From assembly GCA_903813345.2 (NCBI GenBank), contig CAIIXF020000003.1:24753248-24817247 (forward strand): a DNA stretch of 64,000 nucleotides, in the 5' to 3' direction. This document shows, in pieces, positions 12,713 to 26,200 of this stretch. The notes under the pieces are model-generated. The model had not been told where the DNA came from, ran no database searches, and was given only the letters and a program-made list of their open reading frames with translations. Position 1 is the stretch's first letter, and each line of letters begins with the position of its first letter. A program made the translations under genes and the position numbers. Source of the stretch: Owenia fusiformis. Taxonomy: Eukaryota; Annelida; Polychaeta; Sabellida; Oweniidae.

Positions 12713-15653
12713 ATGTCAAAAACATTTGCAATACTTCTAACTTCTTTTTTAATTTAAGAAAAACAAATTATATAAAAAAAGCAAGCTGGACATATAAAAA
12801 TATTAGAAGACATTTGTAAATTCATATAGAGACACTGTATCAATATCTCTCGCGCTTTCAGCTCACAGTTATTCAAATACTTTTTATTTTGACTTCTCAA
12901 TTACAAATATTGTATTAATAACTATAAAAGTGCTCAGTAGCAAAGTTCAATTACAGTTAGAAATATCATAAATACATGATATCAAAGTTATATAATTGAT
13001 ATAAGATCGAGATCAAAAGAGTTGAACGTTATATATGGGATTGACTTCAAAGTTGTCTCATTGTATGATTATTCATAATTCAATGTGAAGAGCGTAGATG
13101 CTCGCACGAGACTTTTTTGAAAGATTGTTCAAGTTGTATCGCGACAAGTGTCAAACCAATCAAAGTGCCGCAAAATATATATTTATGACAAGAATATGTG
13201 TACTTTGTTAATCTATGATTAATCTGTTATTTTTAATAAAATAATATTTATAATAGGAGTTTTGAAGATATGAATGATATATGTTTGTCATGTAAAACTC
13301 ATAGGAGAATATGGTTTGTTTTTTTAATATATCTTGACGATTTTCTGAATAATCATATGTACCTTTTCGCAATTGACAGACGGCATTTTCAATAGTTCAT
13401 TAAAATCGTGAGAATTATGATATTGTTTTAATAGTACCGTACCAAACAGAGACTTGATAAAACATATAGATGTTCAAGTCAAGTACTTCCACCTTAGTAA
13501 CGTTTTAAAATAACGCCATAATTCATTCTGTTTTTAACCTCAATTTTGACGTGGAGTATTGTATACTTTATTGATCTTATTATAAATTAATAGATCATTT
13601 TAAAGACCCATCAATATAAGGAGTCTCAACAGATAGGCTACTTAGGGTATCCGTAGATATTCAACACATCTTGCAAAATTTCAAGATTTACGAGTGTACC
13701 ACTGCGAAGTTTTGAAAATCAAGTATCTATAAAAGTCCAGTTTTTATGAAATATTGATGTTTTAACAACACTCCAAAGCAAAAAGTTATTACCATTGAGT
13801 AGCATAAGTTCAAAACAGAAATGGCGGCTTTAAAGGAGAGGGGATATCAATTCATACAGGTTAAGAACACTTTTAGTCTCAATTGCGAAATCAAAGAAAT
13901 ATTAAAATAATATTTCAAATCTTAATATGCACTTGTGTGTTCATTCACCTAATATGAGTGATTTTGGCAGATCTGGTCATTATACTAAAGTACTGAAAAG
14001 CACTACATGGAGTCAGTGTTGGATTATTTAATGTTGCCCTTTGTGCTTTCTTTAGACAATTCTGAATTTATTGTCAAAATCATTGTCTTGCTATTACTGA
14101 AACTATGCATGCATATCAGCAATGAGGGTTCCTGTTTTCGCAACATTCTTGTTTTTCAACTGGTTATGAAACAAGATGGCGAACAAATGAAGATGGATCA
14201 TGACAGGCTAAACTTCTGATACTAAACATGACAAGCAATAAAACTGATATTAAATGATGAAAAATATCAAAGAAAATCAAATACAATTATATCCATTACT
14301 GGTCCGGGAAAGAGAATTATAGAAAAATGAATATGATTAAAGGTTTCTCAAGGGTTAATATTCAATATTTATGGGAACCTCAAGATCAGAAGATCAAATT
14401 AGTACAGACAAGACTCTCTAATAAAACTTCAAGAAAGTAAGTCATGCAGAGCATCATATTTTTCAATCACAAAAATTGATGAAATCAGGAAAATTATCGA
14501 ATAACAGACCACAAAAATAACATGTACATGTGTATTTCCAGAATGATCAGTAAAACATCAGTTTATTTTGTGAGTGACTCTATTTACATCTTCCTCATCA
14601 GTGAACATTTCATTCTCTGCATTCTCACCAACATACATATCTCCATTTACAAACCCTGCATCCCTACTGGCTGATCACAATCAACTAGCCCTCTGACTGT
14701 TACTTGTGACTTCACCATTAAAATCTCAAATGCAGCTCCCATCACTTTTTAATGGAATTTTGATGTGAAATAAAGGTCAGTTACTTCTCGGAAGGAACAG
14801 TAAAGTAATGATTTTCCAATGAGGACATCTTCTGATTGAGCAAAGAAATATCTGTCATATAAAGAGTGAATACAAAGCTGAGTTCTTGCCAAGGGTTTCA
14901 CATATGTGATCTTTGTCATGAACTCTCAATAAATCCTGTCTGAAAAGTGAGAGGTTTTGTTTGGAGATATTGATGCTACACTTAGAGATAATGCAGTTAT
15001 TATCGAAGATATTGAAGATAAAATAGCGAAACATTGATATGATTATAGTTAATTCGGTTATTATTGACTGTGAGTTATAAGCACTCGAGGGCAGATTTTA
15101 TAGACAACTAAGGGGGAGTCTCATTAATAGCAAAAAGGCCATTTCAATTTGTGTTTTCTTCGCAAGTTGATTACTCCAGCTCCTTTTTGTGATTTACATT
15201 AGTGACTCCCAAGATTTTAAAAATTCAACTTCAATGAAATAACCCATATTTATGTATTTCATTGATTGTAATGATTTTTAGTTAAACATCGGATATGTTC
15301 AAACTAGATTTTTTCCTGATCACCAAGGAAACTGGAAAGCAGTATTCTACAAGAGACTGTACTTGTGTTCTAATGGTGACACTGGTGAAAAGTTTTTGAA
15401 TCATTCCCTGTGGATATTAACAGCTGCGAATGGCAAATATCATGGTCATTTGAACACTGACATAATTCAATCATTTGGATTAAAAACTAGAAATCAGAAA
15501 ATTTGATTCATATTTTGATTCAGCAATCTACTTTCAGTAGAGGCGATTATAACATTCTTTGATGTATGCATCAACAGGGGTTTTCATTTAATCATAATAC
15601 TTTTCATTTGTGCTTTTATTGAAAATACAGGTTTATTGATACCTTTCAAGAAC

Positions 15654-15680
15654 TGCCCCATGGGGCACTTATTGGCCAAT
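15654..15680. promoter_or_regulatory. Adjacent perfect palindromes in intron 2
   Basis: TGCCCCATGGGGCA (15654-15667) is followed after 3 bp by ATTGGCCAAT (15671-15680), both perfect palindromes, in an otherwise AT-rich intron. The second contains overlapping CCAAT words on both strands and resembles an NFI half-site pair without spacer. A regulatory role is only inferred. Confidence 0.25.
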
Positions 15681-18433
15681 GAGGGAAATAATTTTATGGC
15701 TCATATTTCTGAAAAGTCATCGCCTTATTGTACCATTTACCATTTTGTTAATTGTCTATTTGCAATGATGCTTTAACTTTTGTTCTTTTTAATGTGCCCT
15801 TTACTCATTTATTCACATCTCTGTCTACTTGAAATCAAACATCCTTACAATTCTAATCACAATACGTCGTAATATATAACAGCCTGTAATTTCATATATA
15901 ATGTCTTTGATTTATGGAAGAGTTCTTGTCTTTTGCTAGGTGTGGGGACCATAAGTGGTTTATATGTGTGTATGTACTGTATACATACACGCCCTATCAG
16001 ATGAAAGATTGAAATTGTCACAGAAACAACTTCAAGTTGTTCATTTCATCAAAATGAAAACCAAATTCCTTTTCAGTAGAAATTTCAAGTTCCATGTTAG
16101 TCTACTTTCACAAGTTCTTGTTAAGTTTCTATGTTTTCAATAGATAATATTGAAGAAGAGTAAAAAAGCAAGATTTTGTAAGGGATTAAAACCTTATTTC
16201 TATTTTGACAACCCAGGCGGGATATAAACATACGTTGGTTTTGAAGTATTAGAATTGTAAATCAGATTCAAGAGTTAAAATTCAAAATCGTTAATTTGTG
16301 TCGCAAATCTCATAAATCTAGAATGTTTTTCAAAACTTTACAATTCTAATTTTTAATTGATTCATTCAGATCGTGATGTTGTAAAAATCAAAATAAGATT
16401 TGTTGTAACTGTATATCATAATGATTTCGAAAGTTGAATAAATTAGCGTTTGAAAGCATAATTGAATTAGCCACATTTTGGCACGAATCAAAGTAAGGAT
16501 TGGTTTTAATCATGAGTTGGGCTACATTGTGTATCTCATGTTTGCTTAATGTGCTTTTCTGAATTTTATCTTTTAAAGAAATAAATAAATAAATATATGT
16601 ATATTCTCTAAAAACTTGTATGAAGTACCTGGTCTTCTGTTATTTCTTTATAATTTAGTTTATTATTGTCAAAGTTGTATCATTTATTCTTCCAAACATT
16701 TTCTGTTTTACCTCAATTTTGGATTTAAAAAAATAACCGACAATAATCATTAGGTGATTTCATTTACAGGTTTTCAGGGATAGCCAAGATGTATGGTTTA
16801 CCTCGAAACCCTATCAATCTCTGACGAAGATTAAAATTCTCATTATATTTGTCAGATATTTCTTGTTTTTGATTTTACGATTTCGCTTTATCTAAAATCG
16901 CAGACAGGGGCATATTTTACGACCTAATGGCTAATATATTAACATGGGAAAATTACACTTCATTTTGGTGGTTTATCTAAACGGGGAGCATTTCATGTAC
17001 ATTTCAAACAAATATCTTTACATATCTGTTTTATAATACCCTAGAGTTTAAGCAGAATTTGAAACTGTCGAAATGCTTTTGTTTTATGAGTTTGCTTATC
17101 TCAACATTGGCTGAGTGATGGTTTTATATCCCTGGAATAGTCATAGAGTTTTTAGTTGCAATATTCGTTATCTCACGTTGTGGCATTTCAACATAATCCA
17201 GTGCTATTCTGGAGGAATTCCCGTGATTTATGACGTGATTTTTTGTATTGCATTGTGGGAGTTTCTTCCTTGATAAATGATCTATTGTTTTACAGTGTCC
17301 GATTACTTGAAATAATTTATCCAACATTAACTCTTAAAACAGTCAATAAAATGAAATTGAACTTTTTATCAAGACACGTATATTCAGAAAATTAGAGTGT
17401 AATTGATCACCATGGATACAAAGAAAACAAACTTTTAGATTAAATGGCCATGAGAACTTCTAAATTAAATAACTTCAAAACACAAATCAAGTGCAATGAA
17501 ATTTCAATTTTTATTTTACTTTAAGCGAGAAATAAATCTTTGAAGTCTTGAGTTTAATTTGTACATAGGGCTCATTTACGTTTGATTCTAAATAGCATTT
17601 TTGTACATTTATAAGAAATATGCCATAAAAGTCATAAAATTAATAAAATTTGAAACAAACTGCCGCTCATAAACCATACGTTAAAGTATACTTGATGTGA
17701 TTTAATAAAAACATTTCCATTCAGGATAGAAAAGTAAAAATGATTGCGAGTAAATTTTGTTTTTAATTTTTGGTTTAAACGCACAAACGTATAAAGATTA
17801 AAAAGACCGTAGAACCATAAACAAAATTTTGAATTCTGAAAGAGGAAATATGAAAGGGGCTATGCACAGAGAATCCCATAAAACAAAAATCATAAAACAA
17901 TTTTTGTATAATGCTCAGATCAACATGAAATTCTCGAAAGTTTATGACTCCTTTTTATTGAAAATGATGAAAAAATGAAGGCATATGTCTAACAATTCGC
18001 CATTTGGTCTCTTATATGTTTCTTTATGAGTAATATTTCAAAAAGGTTGTCACAAACATGATCGTTACTGTTAACTTAGTACGATATTCATAGCAATAGC
18101 AGATTGGGGTCATGGGAAAATATTTATCATTCATTGGGAAAATATTTATCATTCAAGACATGTAATCCACAAAAAAGAGGAAAAGGAAATATATGGCACT
18201 AAATATATGAGAAAATGCATATAATATTCATCAATACAATAAGAACACTTCTGATACTCCTGAAAGTCCCCCATTTAATAAAACAACTTGGTGTTCAATT
18301 TTCATTGAGTGACCAAAACAAAAGTAAGGATTTGGTTTTTTCATACTATATTCTCAAACACCACCATAATCTATCACTTAAGTTTATATTCTATATTTTT
18401 CATTCGACAATAAAGTATTTTAATTCATCTCAC

Positions 18434-19417
18434 CTTTCCTGAAAGGGTCGTCACCATGTGGGATCTGGGCTTCTTGCCTCAGGATGTCAAATGGCGTTGT
18501 TCCACCCATCGGATTGTTGCTTGCCATTTTCGTGAGATTCATCAACGGAAGTTCTGAAGTAGGAACCATTGGTGGTTCACTTGTTGATGTAAGTGGTGTA
18601 GAGCTAGCCTCTTTCTGGGTTGAACTCGTACTGCTGCTTGGCGACACACTGGCCGATGACGTGGGTGTTGATTCAGTGCTTGTTGGAAGTTTCATCAATG
18701 ATGGATTTTCCATTTTCAACTGGCTTAACATTTTCGGGATTTGGTTTGGGTTACCACCATTGGCGATGAACTGATTCTGAAGCTGCTGAATGAGATTCAG
18801 CTGCATCATCTGCTGTTGGTGAAGGTTGAAAAGGGTCGACTGTAGCGCCTGAAGATCACCAGCTGGGAGGTTATTTTCAGCAAATTGTGACACTGCCGCT
18901 TTCGTTCCCTCCAACTTCTCCATGGTAACATGAGTCTGAGCCAATAGGGGAGCAAGGTCATTATACGGAAACTGCGGGTCTTTGTCATTCTCTGTGGTGC
19001 CATCTTTTATCTCAGAATTGACGAGGTCTTTATTACAGTCGGAATCTGATTTGTCGGAACATTTTGAGTCATACGCTGAATCAGCACCATCTTTAGCTGC
19101 TTGGTGCTCTGCGTCTGTCATATCTATCTCACCTTCTTCGAGTTCATTGTCATCAAAATCCTCTTGTCCAATAAGGTCCTCTTCATCACCGATATCTTCA
19201 TCATCAAAGTCATCTTGGTCATCAAAATTGTCAGACATTTTGTTTTCTTCATTATAGACAGGCAGAACAATTCGCTCAGCCTCACATGACTTTTTGTGTT
19301 CAATGAATTCTTCAAGATTGAGGAATTCTTGTCGGCATTTCCCACAGACATGAGCGTCACCATTTGTTGTGTCTTCCTCACACTCAGTGGCGACACCTTT
19401 CTCAAGGTCAGGCATGT
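18434..19417 (-). CDS. sall: Spalt/Sal-like zinc-finger protein, coding exon 2 (C2HC finger, acidic tract, Q-rich domain)
   Basis: The exon encodes residues 26-353 plus one base. The acceptor reads TTTTCAG|ACATGCC and the donor AAA G|GTGAGA, both phase 1. In order: a C2HC zinc finger with C50, C53, H66 and C70 (DAHVCGKC...HKKSC), characteristic of spalt proteins; an Asp/Glu-rich tract at about 88-124; a coiled-coil-like segment leading into the conserved glutamine-rich helix at about 224-242 (LHQQQMMQLNLIQQLQNQ), used in SALL proteins for homo- and heterodimerisation; then a Ser/Thr/Pro-rich linker at about 270-310 and the lead-in to the first C2H2 pair (HGDDPFRK). The product is a nuclear DNA-binding regulator of embryonic patterning in the animals studied. 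The frame has no stop across the exon. Plus-strand reading frames over it are shadows. Confidence 0.96.
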
Positions 19418-20772
19418 CTGAAAATACAGATAACAAACTTTGAAAACTACATGAAGATTTTATTCTAAGGCATTAACATTATCAAATGTTAAACCATTTA
19501 ACTTTTGTCAAGTTTATTTGGTTTGTGCAACTTGATTTTCTGTTCATTAAATGTGAAAGGAAGAATAAGCCTTTGTTTATTTGGCACCAGAAAGTTACTA
19601 TATACAGTACCAAAATACCTGGGGATATTAAAGCCTGGTATATTATTTTAGTTTATGAGATATCTGTTATTTGTATTTTAAATAAAGATTATATATCTAA
19701 CGAAAGCAAGATCGGTTAACACCCTTCTGGGGAACATTTTCACAATCTCAGAGTGATATGTTTCTATCATAGACCTTTCAAAGAATTTTCTGTTTATGCC
19801 TTGGAATAATTGTTTTATCAAATTTATCTTTGAGGATCTAAAGCAGTTAAAGTTTCTGCCTTATGGAGATGACTTGGGGACCATGGCTATTGAGCATCAT
19901 GATCATTTCATATAAGTATTTGAACCTTTGACCATCAATGACCACAATCATCTCAACCACAATATCGCCAACATCAAAACCTATTGGAGTAGCATAACCA
20001 CAATGCACCTTGGGAAATTTCTAATCAACAAATTACCCGATCAACTTTATAACAACTTTCCATAAAATGATTCCCCCACATCAAAGAAAAATTACACTTT
20101 TTCAAAAAATGCATGTTTAAATGCACTGATATACCAGGGTAGGCCTAATTATAAGAGCGTGATTCAGTTAGCGGTGTTAATATGAACGACATATGTTGTG
20201 TATTAAAAGCACAGCAAAAGTTACCATACAGAAATTGAGGTATCGAAATACACCATTTTGTTTTCTTACTCCTTGGTGGAGGTGTATGGTAATATTTTTA
20301 TGACAACCCCGTTGTACTGAAGTTTAGTAATAGTGTTATAGGATAGGTCTGACCACCAAAGACGTTTTTCACAAAATATCATTTCAAGCTGGGAAGATTC
20401 ACTTTCATCTTGTTAATATGGAGAGATAAATAGCCCTTATATAGATGGCGTCTTCATTTGTTGGTAGTTAGGAATATTATTACTCACATTTTAGTGAATT
20501 TCAACTTTTTCTCAAGATATGTATTTCCTGTTTATTTTACAGAGTAGTAATAGAATATAATTTATACATTGTCATATCTTACAATTATCTATGTAAGATT
20601 CAGATTATATGTAATGATTCCGAGGAAAATTAAAAGACAATAGACAATGTTTATATTAGAATTCTTTGTTGGTAAAAGAGGTAAAACATAATCTGACAAA
20701 TATTATATTGGCATATTGCATCTTAAAATGATCTTTGTATTATAGCACAGACAAGTTAACAAATCTCATATA

Positions 20773-20786
20773 GTTTCCATGGCAAC
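20773..20786. promoter_or_regulatory. RFX X-box palindrome
   Basis: GTTTCCATGGCAAC fits the RFX-factor X-box pattern (GTNNCC-AT-GGNAAC), an imperfect palindrome with two half-sites. It is the first of three such words within 175 bp in intron 1. Confidence 0.45.
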
Positions 20787-20892
20787 TGTTTAGTATCAAT
20801 TGTATGATGTATCAGCACCTTATACATCTTCTGATTCACTCTATCTTTCTGGAGAAATAATTAGAATGTGCTAATAATTTAAGTATATTTCA

Positions 20893-20905
20893 GTTGCTAG
20901 GCAAC
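20893..20905. promoter_or_regulatory. RFX X-box palindrome
   Basis: GTTGCTAGGCAAC is a perfect inverted repeat around a one-base spacer and a strong X-box match, as found in ciliary and neuronal RFX targets in animals. Second of the intron 1 group. Confidence 0.5.
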
Positions 20906-20932
20906 CATGCATATATCCAGACCACCAAAGCT

Positions 20933-20946
20933 GTTACTATGGAAAC
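20933..20946. promoter_or_regulatory. RFX X-box-like palindrome
   Basis: GTTACTATGGAAAC keeps both half-sites and the AT spacer of an X-box. It lies 27 bp from the previous site, making a compact group. Confidence 0.35.
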
Positions 20947-22956
20947 AATGATCAGTTTTTAAAAAGAATGGGGGTGGGCGATGTTTGAGATATTTTCATA
21001 AGCTGTGTGTGATTAGCCTAGGCCCTTGTTATAAAGTATCAATATGTTTATTCAGGTACAATCTTTGTTTGGATACTTTGGGAACGATTCACGGACTTGT
21101 GAAAATGGCTCTTTGGTGATATGAGTTTGCCGTTAATTAAGAGATAATTTGAGCCTGAAACGCCAGTTCTAACAGAGACATGGTTGTAATATCACACATT
21201 TGCAATATCGATATATCATTCTGATACTCGACTCATGTATTTCTTAACTGATTAGGTAAAAAATAACTGTACCCTGTAAAATAAAACATTGTACACTGAA
21301 ACAAAAAAACAAAAATGACTTTCTATGAAATTGAAATAAAATTTGAAATGTTTCGGGTACATCTAAGTGAAATTCAAAACATGATCAAACAAAATTAATT
21401 CACTTTTCATTGTTTTAAATAAATTATTCTATGAAAGGTATCCATTGTACATGGTATACCAACAGTTTACATTATAATTAACCAAGCCAGGTTTAAGTTT
21501 CATTTTATACATCACAAGTATACATTTGGTAATTAATATATTCCATAATTAAATCAGTGATTGTCATGGCAACCACCCGGATCCATTAAACATTCATAAA
21601 AGCACCCCTGTATGACTCATACATTAAAATGAATTGAATTTATGCAAGATACACCCTGATTTACTTTGAATGTTGAAGAATGTCCTGGACCAGAATTTTG
21701 GAACATAATCCCTATTTTGCTTGTCATGATATAATTGATATAATTAACTTCACCTTGTATCTTAATTACATTACAAGATCTGACAGTGTGCTCATACACA
21801 AATCTAGCCCATGAATTTTAATTAGTACTCTGTTCTCAGAAAATATCTCAAAGCAGTCTCTTTCTCTGGCCAGGATGTGATTACTATGGTAATGAATCAG
21901 GATAAATGGCTGTGATAGACCATAAATGTTTAATTATGAATCTGTGTTAGCCTAATCACATAGTGATCTGATGTGTGTTAGTTTTGTGAAATTTTAATTT
22001 TGTTTGAAGTGACAGAATACTTATTCTTGTCACTTATCATCCGGTTCTTATTTTATTTCAGAAAATACAGATTGGTATTAGTACAGCTGAAGTCCAATAG
22101 ATGGCAGAAAAGTCAATGATGAAACTATCTGCAACTGAGTATCATCGATGTTCTATAACACAATTTTCACAAGAACAGAAATTATTATTGAGCATTCTCG
22201 TGAGATGTTTTATGACAAACTACTGTAATTTTGGGTTAAAAGGGTTAATCAGTAGAGGGGACCTTACTAAAGGGTTAATAAGGAAAGTCATGATCTAATA
22301 AGTCCCTAGTCAACTCTGTATCGTGGGGAGCGTAATTGCGCACTTAATATTAATAAAACATGCATTTCTGTCTTCATAATTTGCAATAACACTATCAGGA
22401 ATATGAAGAATCATCCCATGGGGATCTATCATAATGTGCAATATTTGATGCCTCTAAATATCAATGGACCAGAATGGCTGATCCCTTGAAAGTCTTTTTT
22501 GTTTATTTCAAATCAAAGATTGAAACTTCAATCATTAAGTTTGTATTGATTTGTCCACATGAATTTATTTGTCTCATGCCTTGTCACATTTCCTGAGTCT
22601 TCCCCCAATGGAATTTATGACAGAAAAATGTACAGAATTAAGCATTTAGCTTTTACAAGGGACCGATTGTGCTACTTTTATTAATATCCAATTGGGATTT
22701 ATAATCAAATTGAGGATTATATCGCGACTGTAATATCTCCCAATAATGTGAGTTATTATATTAAAGAAAGTTGCTATAGATATACTGCTTGACAAGAGTT
22801 CCTTTGTTTCAAAATTAGTACTGCTCTATTGTTTGGAGGTACTTCAGTAAAAGGTTCAGTGATAAACAAACAGCTCTTTCATCAAAACATTTAATAAATC
22901 AATTCTCTTTTCTTACTCATGTACTGTCAGACAAAGGGACCAAAGCTATATAAAGA

Positions 22957-23220
22957 AGGTGGGGGAGTTGGAAAGGAGGGGTTGAAGGGGGGGGGCTTGA
23001 AAAGAGAGGTAGTGGGAAGGATGAGGGTTAAAAAGAGGGGAGTTGAAAGGAAGGGGTTGAAGGGGGGGGCCTTGAAAAGAAGGGGGAGTAGAAACGAAGG
23101 GGGTTGAAGGAGAAATACTCTGAAGGAAGGGAGTTTTAAGGGAGGTGAAGTTGAAAGAAATGGGGTTGTTGGAAGGGCAAGACTTGAAAGGAAAGGGGTT
23201 TGAGAGGGTATGAGAGTAAT
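22957..23220. repeat. Purine-strand minisatellite (GGGGTTGAAGGGG-type)
   Basis: About 260 bp of nearly pure purine on the plus strand, with recurring GGAGTTGAAAGGAAGGGGTTGAAGG-like words shortened and varied, including two G8-9 runs. Such mirror-like polypurine DNA can adopt triplex or quadruplex forms. The reading frame across it is low-complexity Gly/Lys/Arg and not a gene. Confidence 0.8.
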
Positions 23221-26200
23221 AGATTTGAAGTTGACCAGAACGAGTGATGAAGAGCTAAGAAAGGAAAAGTGAATACATAAGGAATATACACTGCACTATC
23301 AAATTCAAAAAAGGGAATGATTCTTATTTATTTGCTTGGTATTCTAAAAATGCACCTATTCTAGCAATTAAAAGAAAATAAATTTATTTAGGTCGACCTC
23401 AGAATTTTTATATTTCTACTAAATCATAGTAAATATTATCATAACTGCAAAGTTTCTTTCAAAGTACAGTTTACTAGTCAAAATTAATAATAAATTTCCA
23501 CAATTTTGAATGTTCATACAAAGAATGAGAAAGCAAATATGAATTATTATCCCAGTGCCTATTGTATATGGCATGCATTAAATTATAAAAAATACACAGA
23601 AGATATCATAAATTCAATTAAATTGCTTTACTGGCCTTTATTAAACCTTACAAGAGTTATTCTATGTTTTCACCTATATTTTGTGAAATAATACCATTTG
23701 ATATTCAATAATATCAAGTCATAATCTACAGGTGAATACCATTGTTATTGAACAAATATTTATTGTGATTCAATCACCGAATTGTTGATTTTCTGACATA
23801 TGGGAGAGTGCTTTAAAAGGGTGGAAATCTCAGTTTAATATTTCCTTTCTTATAGATAGTTTATGACAACGATTTAGCCCATATAACATATCCAGTGACT
23901 TTTTCGTACAATGAAAAGTAAAATGTGCATGATTTTTTTCACATGGCATTCTCAAGCCAGGATTTCATACTTAATATTGGATTTTTGATACTAAAACAAA
24001 ACGAGGTCTTGCTTCAATTACAGCCCCCCCCCCCCTTCCATTTCTTAATTCCTTTAAAGATGAGCCTTGACACTCAAAACCTGAAGAAATATTTCATATA
24101 TAACTAAAATGATAACTTTGAACTTTTTCTCATCTATTCACCACAAAGCAGCAACAATTAACTTCAACTCAATAATAAAAAGTTAACTTTAAATTTGAGA
24201 AAATATCATAGCTAAAGAATCATATTTTAGATTGTATATTTGTAATAAGATTACCTTCCATTACTCCATTCGTGGAAAATATGACTTAAAGTAATATATT
24301 GGTTAGTAGGCAGACAAAACAATATTTTAGCATTAATCAAATATAAATATATCCAATAACTCAAAAAATGTGATCTTAAACGAATCTATCATCGTAAGAA
24401 GCTCTTTAAATTCCCACAAATCATTTTTCATTTTCAATTCCATATTTATGAATCAATATTCTTTGAAAGATCTTTCGATATTAATCTCCACTTATATCAG
24501 AATGCTGATTTAGTAACCTGTACAGATTTTCCAAACTTCAATACTTTTTTTCTCGTTCATATACTCAATTGGAGGAATTTAGAGAAAGTTTATATATAAG
24601 CATAAAGACGATGCTACAGATTTTATATAAATCTGACACGATATGTCATTTCAGTCAAATTTTTCAGAAAAATGGCAAATATTTAAAGTATTTTCAAGAT
24701 GGTTCTGAAATTCTGTTGGAAGATTATCTATTATGTATAAGCAATTGTTCACATTTTAACTGTCATACATCACTGTCATGAATATGAAATGCAATGAATG
24801 AGTTATTTTTTTCCAGATGCCATACTTTAATTCTAACCTGACACATACTTTATTTCTATATCAAAGAAAAATTTGGTTTGTTCAGCGTCTTTATGGGTAA
24901 ACGAGGAATAAAACGTTACATATGAATCATTATTTATTTGCTACATATTGTATTTTAGTTATGATCTTCTGAAAAGATATTAATGATTTTTAAGAAAACA
25001 ATGGTTTTATTTATTCCTATCTGGGTTCAAGTATTGACATAAGCTCCTATTTCACAAAATACAACCTTGCCATATATTGACAAAAAAATCAAATAATTTT
25101 CATCGATATATTGTTAGAAAAATATAAATGAAAATAACACATTGTTCTATGCCTGAGACATCTCTATTTGTTATGTATAAATCTACCAATAATAAATAAG
25201 TTTCTCAATTACCAAACCGAAAGTCAATGATCGCACGCTAATAATCAATCTAACAAGTATCAACTTTCCTTGTTTTTAATGAACCTTTGTGAATTTTGGA
25301 TATGATTACAAATTATATAGTTATATATAACCGATTTAGCTCAATAAAGCTGATAAACCTCTTTATCGATACATATTACACCTCATAGTTAGATATCTCT
25401 GTTGTTTTTGGATGAAACATCGTCATTTGTACACAGAGTTTATCGACATTGCTTATTTGTTTACACTTTATCAATACTAACATTTCAATAGAATCATACC
25501 GTTTATTGATACATGAAGTCTCACCTCAAATCATATGCCAATTAACTCATTATATTAAGTGAATTTATCAATTTATCATAAGTTTATGACTTGAATTGGA
25601 ACTACAATTAAGATAGTGAAGCTATGTTGTCTTTCAAGTCATTTTGTTTGCAGTTTAGCTGATATGATGTGATATGTTGACACTGGGAGAAGACAAATAT
25701 CTGTCTGCTCCCATTTACTCCTAAAGGAGAAACCACTCTGCCAGGTAACTCCCTTGATATAAATAAAGCACTTTAGGCAAACTAGACAAACAGAAATTAG
25801 TACAGATATTCTATTGCTCTATGTAACATCTTAAAATCTAGCTAAAATCCAATGTCTCGCTAAATCATTTGTTAGAGTACTATAGTCAAATAAAGTGTAC
25901 AAGGGCTGTCCAAAAAGTCCTGATCTATTCTTGATAAAACTTGGTATTGAGATTAAGCATTTCTTTGTTCTTCGTAAATTTCAGGTAAATGGGTTACATG
26001 GGTAGCAGGTATGATAAGTGATATCTATCGTTGCTATGTAGAAGCCAAATGGATAAGACTTACGCAGAGATATCCCGATACAGGATCCTTGTCTTCAGTA
26101 TTCTTCATTGCTACCTATTTGTGATTCTACATCTATGTGTGAATGATCTTATCTTTGAATTATTGTTTTTGAATATTGTGGATGTTTGAAAGGCTAAGTT

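Larger units (their letters stand above)
7703..18433 (-). other. sall: Intron 2 of the sall gene
   Basis: A phase 1 GT...AG intron of about 10.7 kb between the Q-rich/C2HC exon and the first C2H2 finger exon. Contents seen: C-rich homopolymer near 8842, a G-run near 10840, a 21-bp tandem repeat (10914-10996), paired CACCATGGAGA words near 11070-11105, a 19-bp minisatellite (12174-12712), a CpG-bearing stretch (13080-13200), two adjacent perfect palindromes (15654-15680) and a 2-copy repeat of GGGAAAATATTTATCATTCA (about 18112-18155). The remainder is AT-rich with no exon-like frame. Confidence 0.9.

Noticed and set aside
18484-19289. Plus-strand open frames over exon 2, rich in Ser
   Set aside because: Antisense images of the acidic and Ser/Thr-rich coding tracts of sall.
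25888-25920. ACAAGGGCTGTCCAAAAAGTC, resembling a mariner inverted terminal repeat
   Set aside because: No inverted partner was found within a mariner-sized distance and there is no transposase; the only similar word (about 26838) is in direct orientation.
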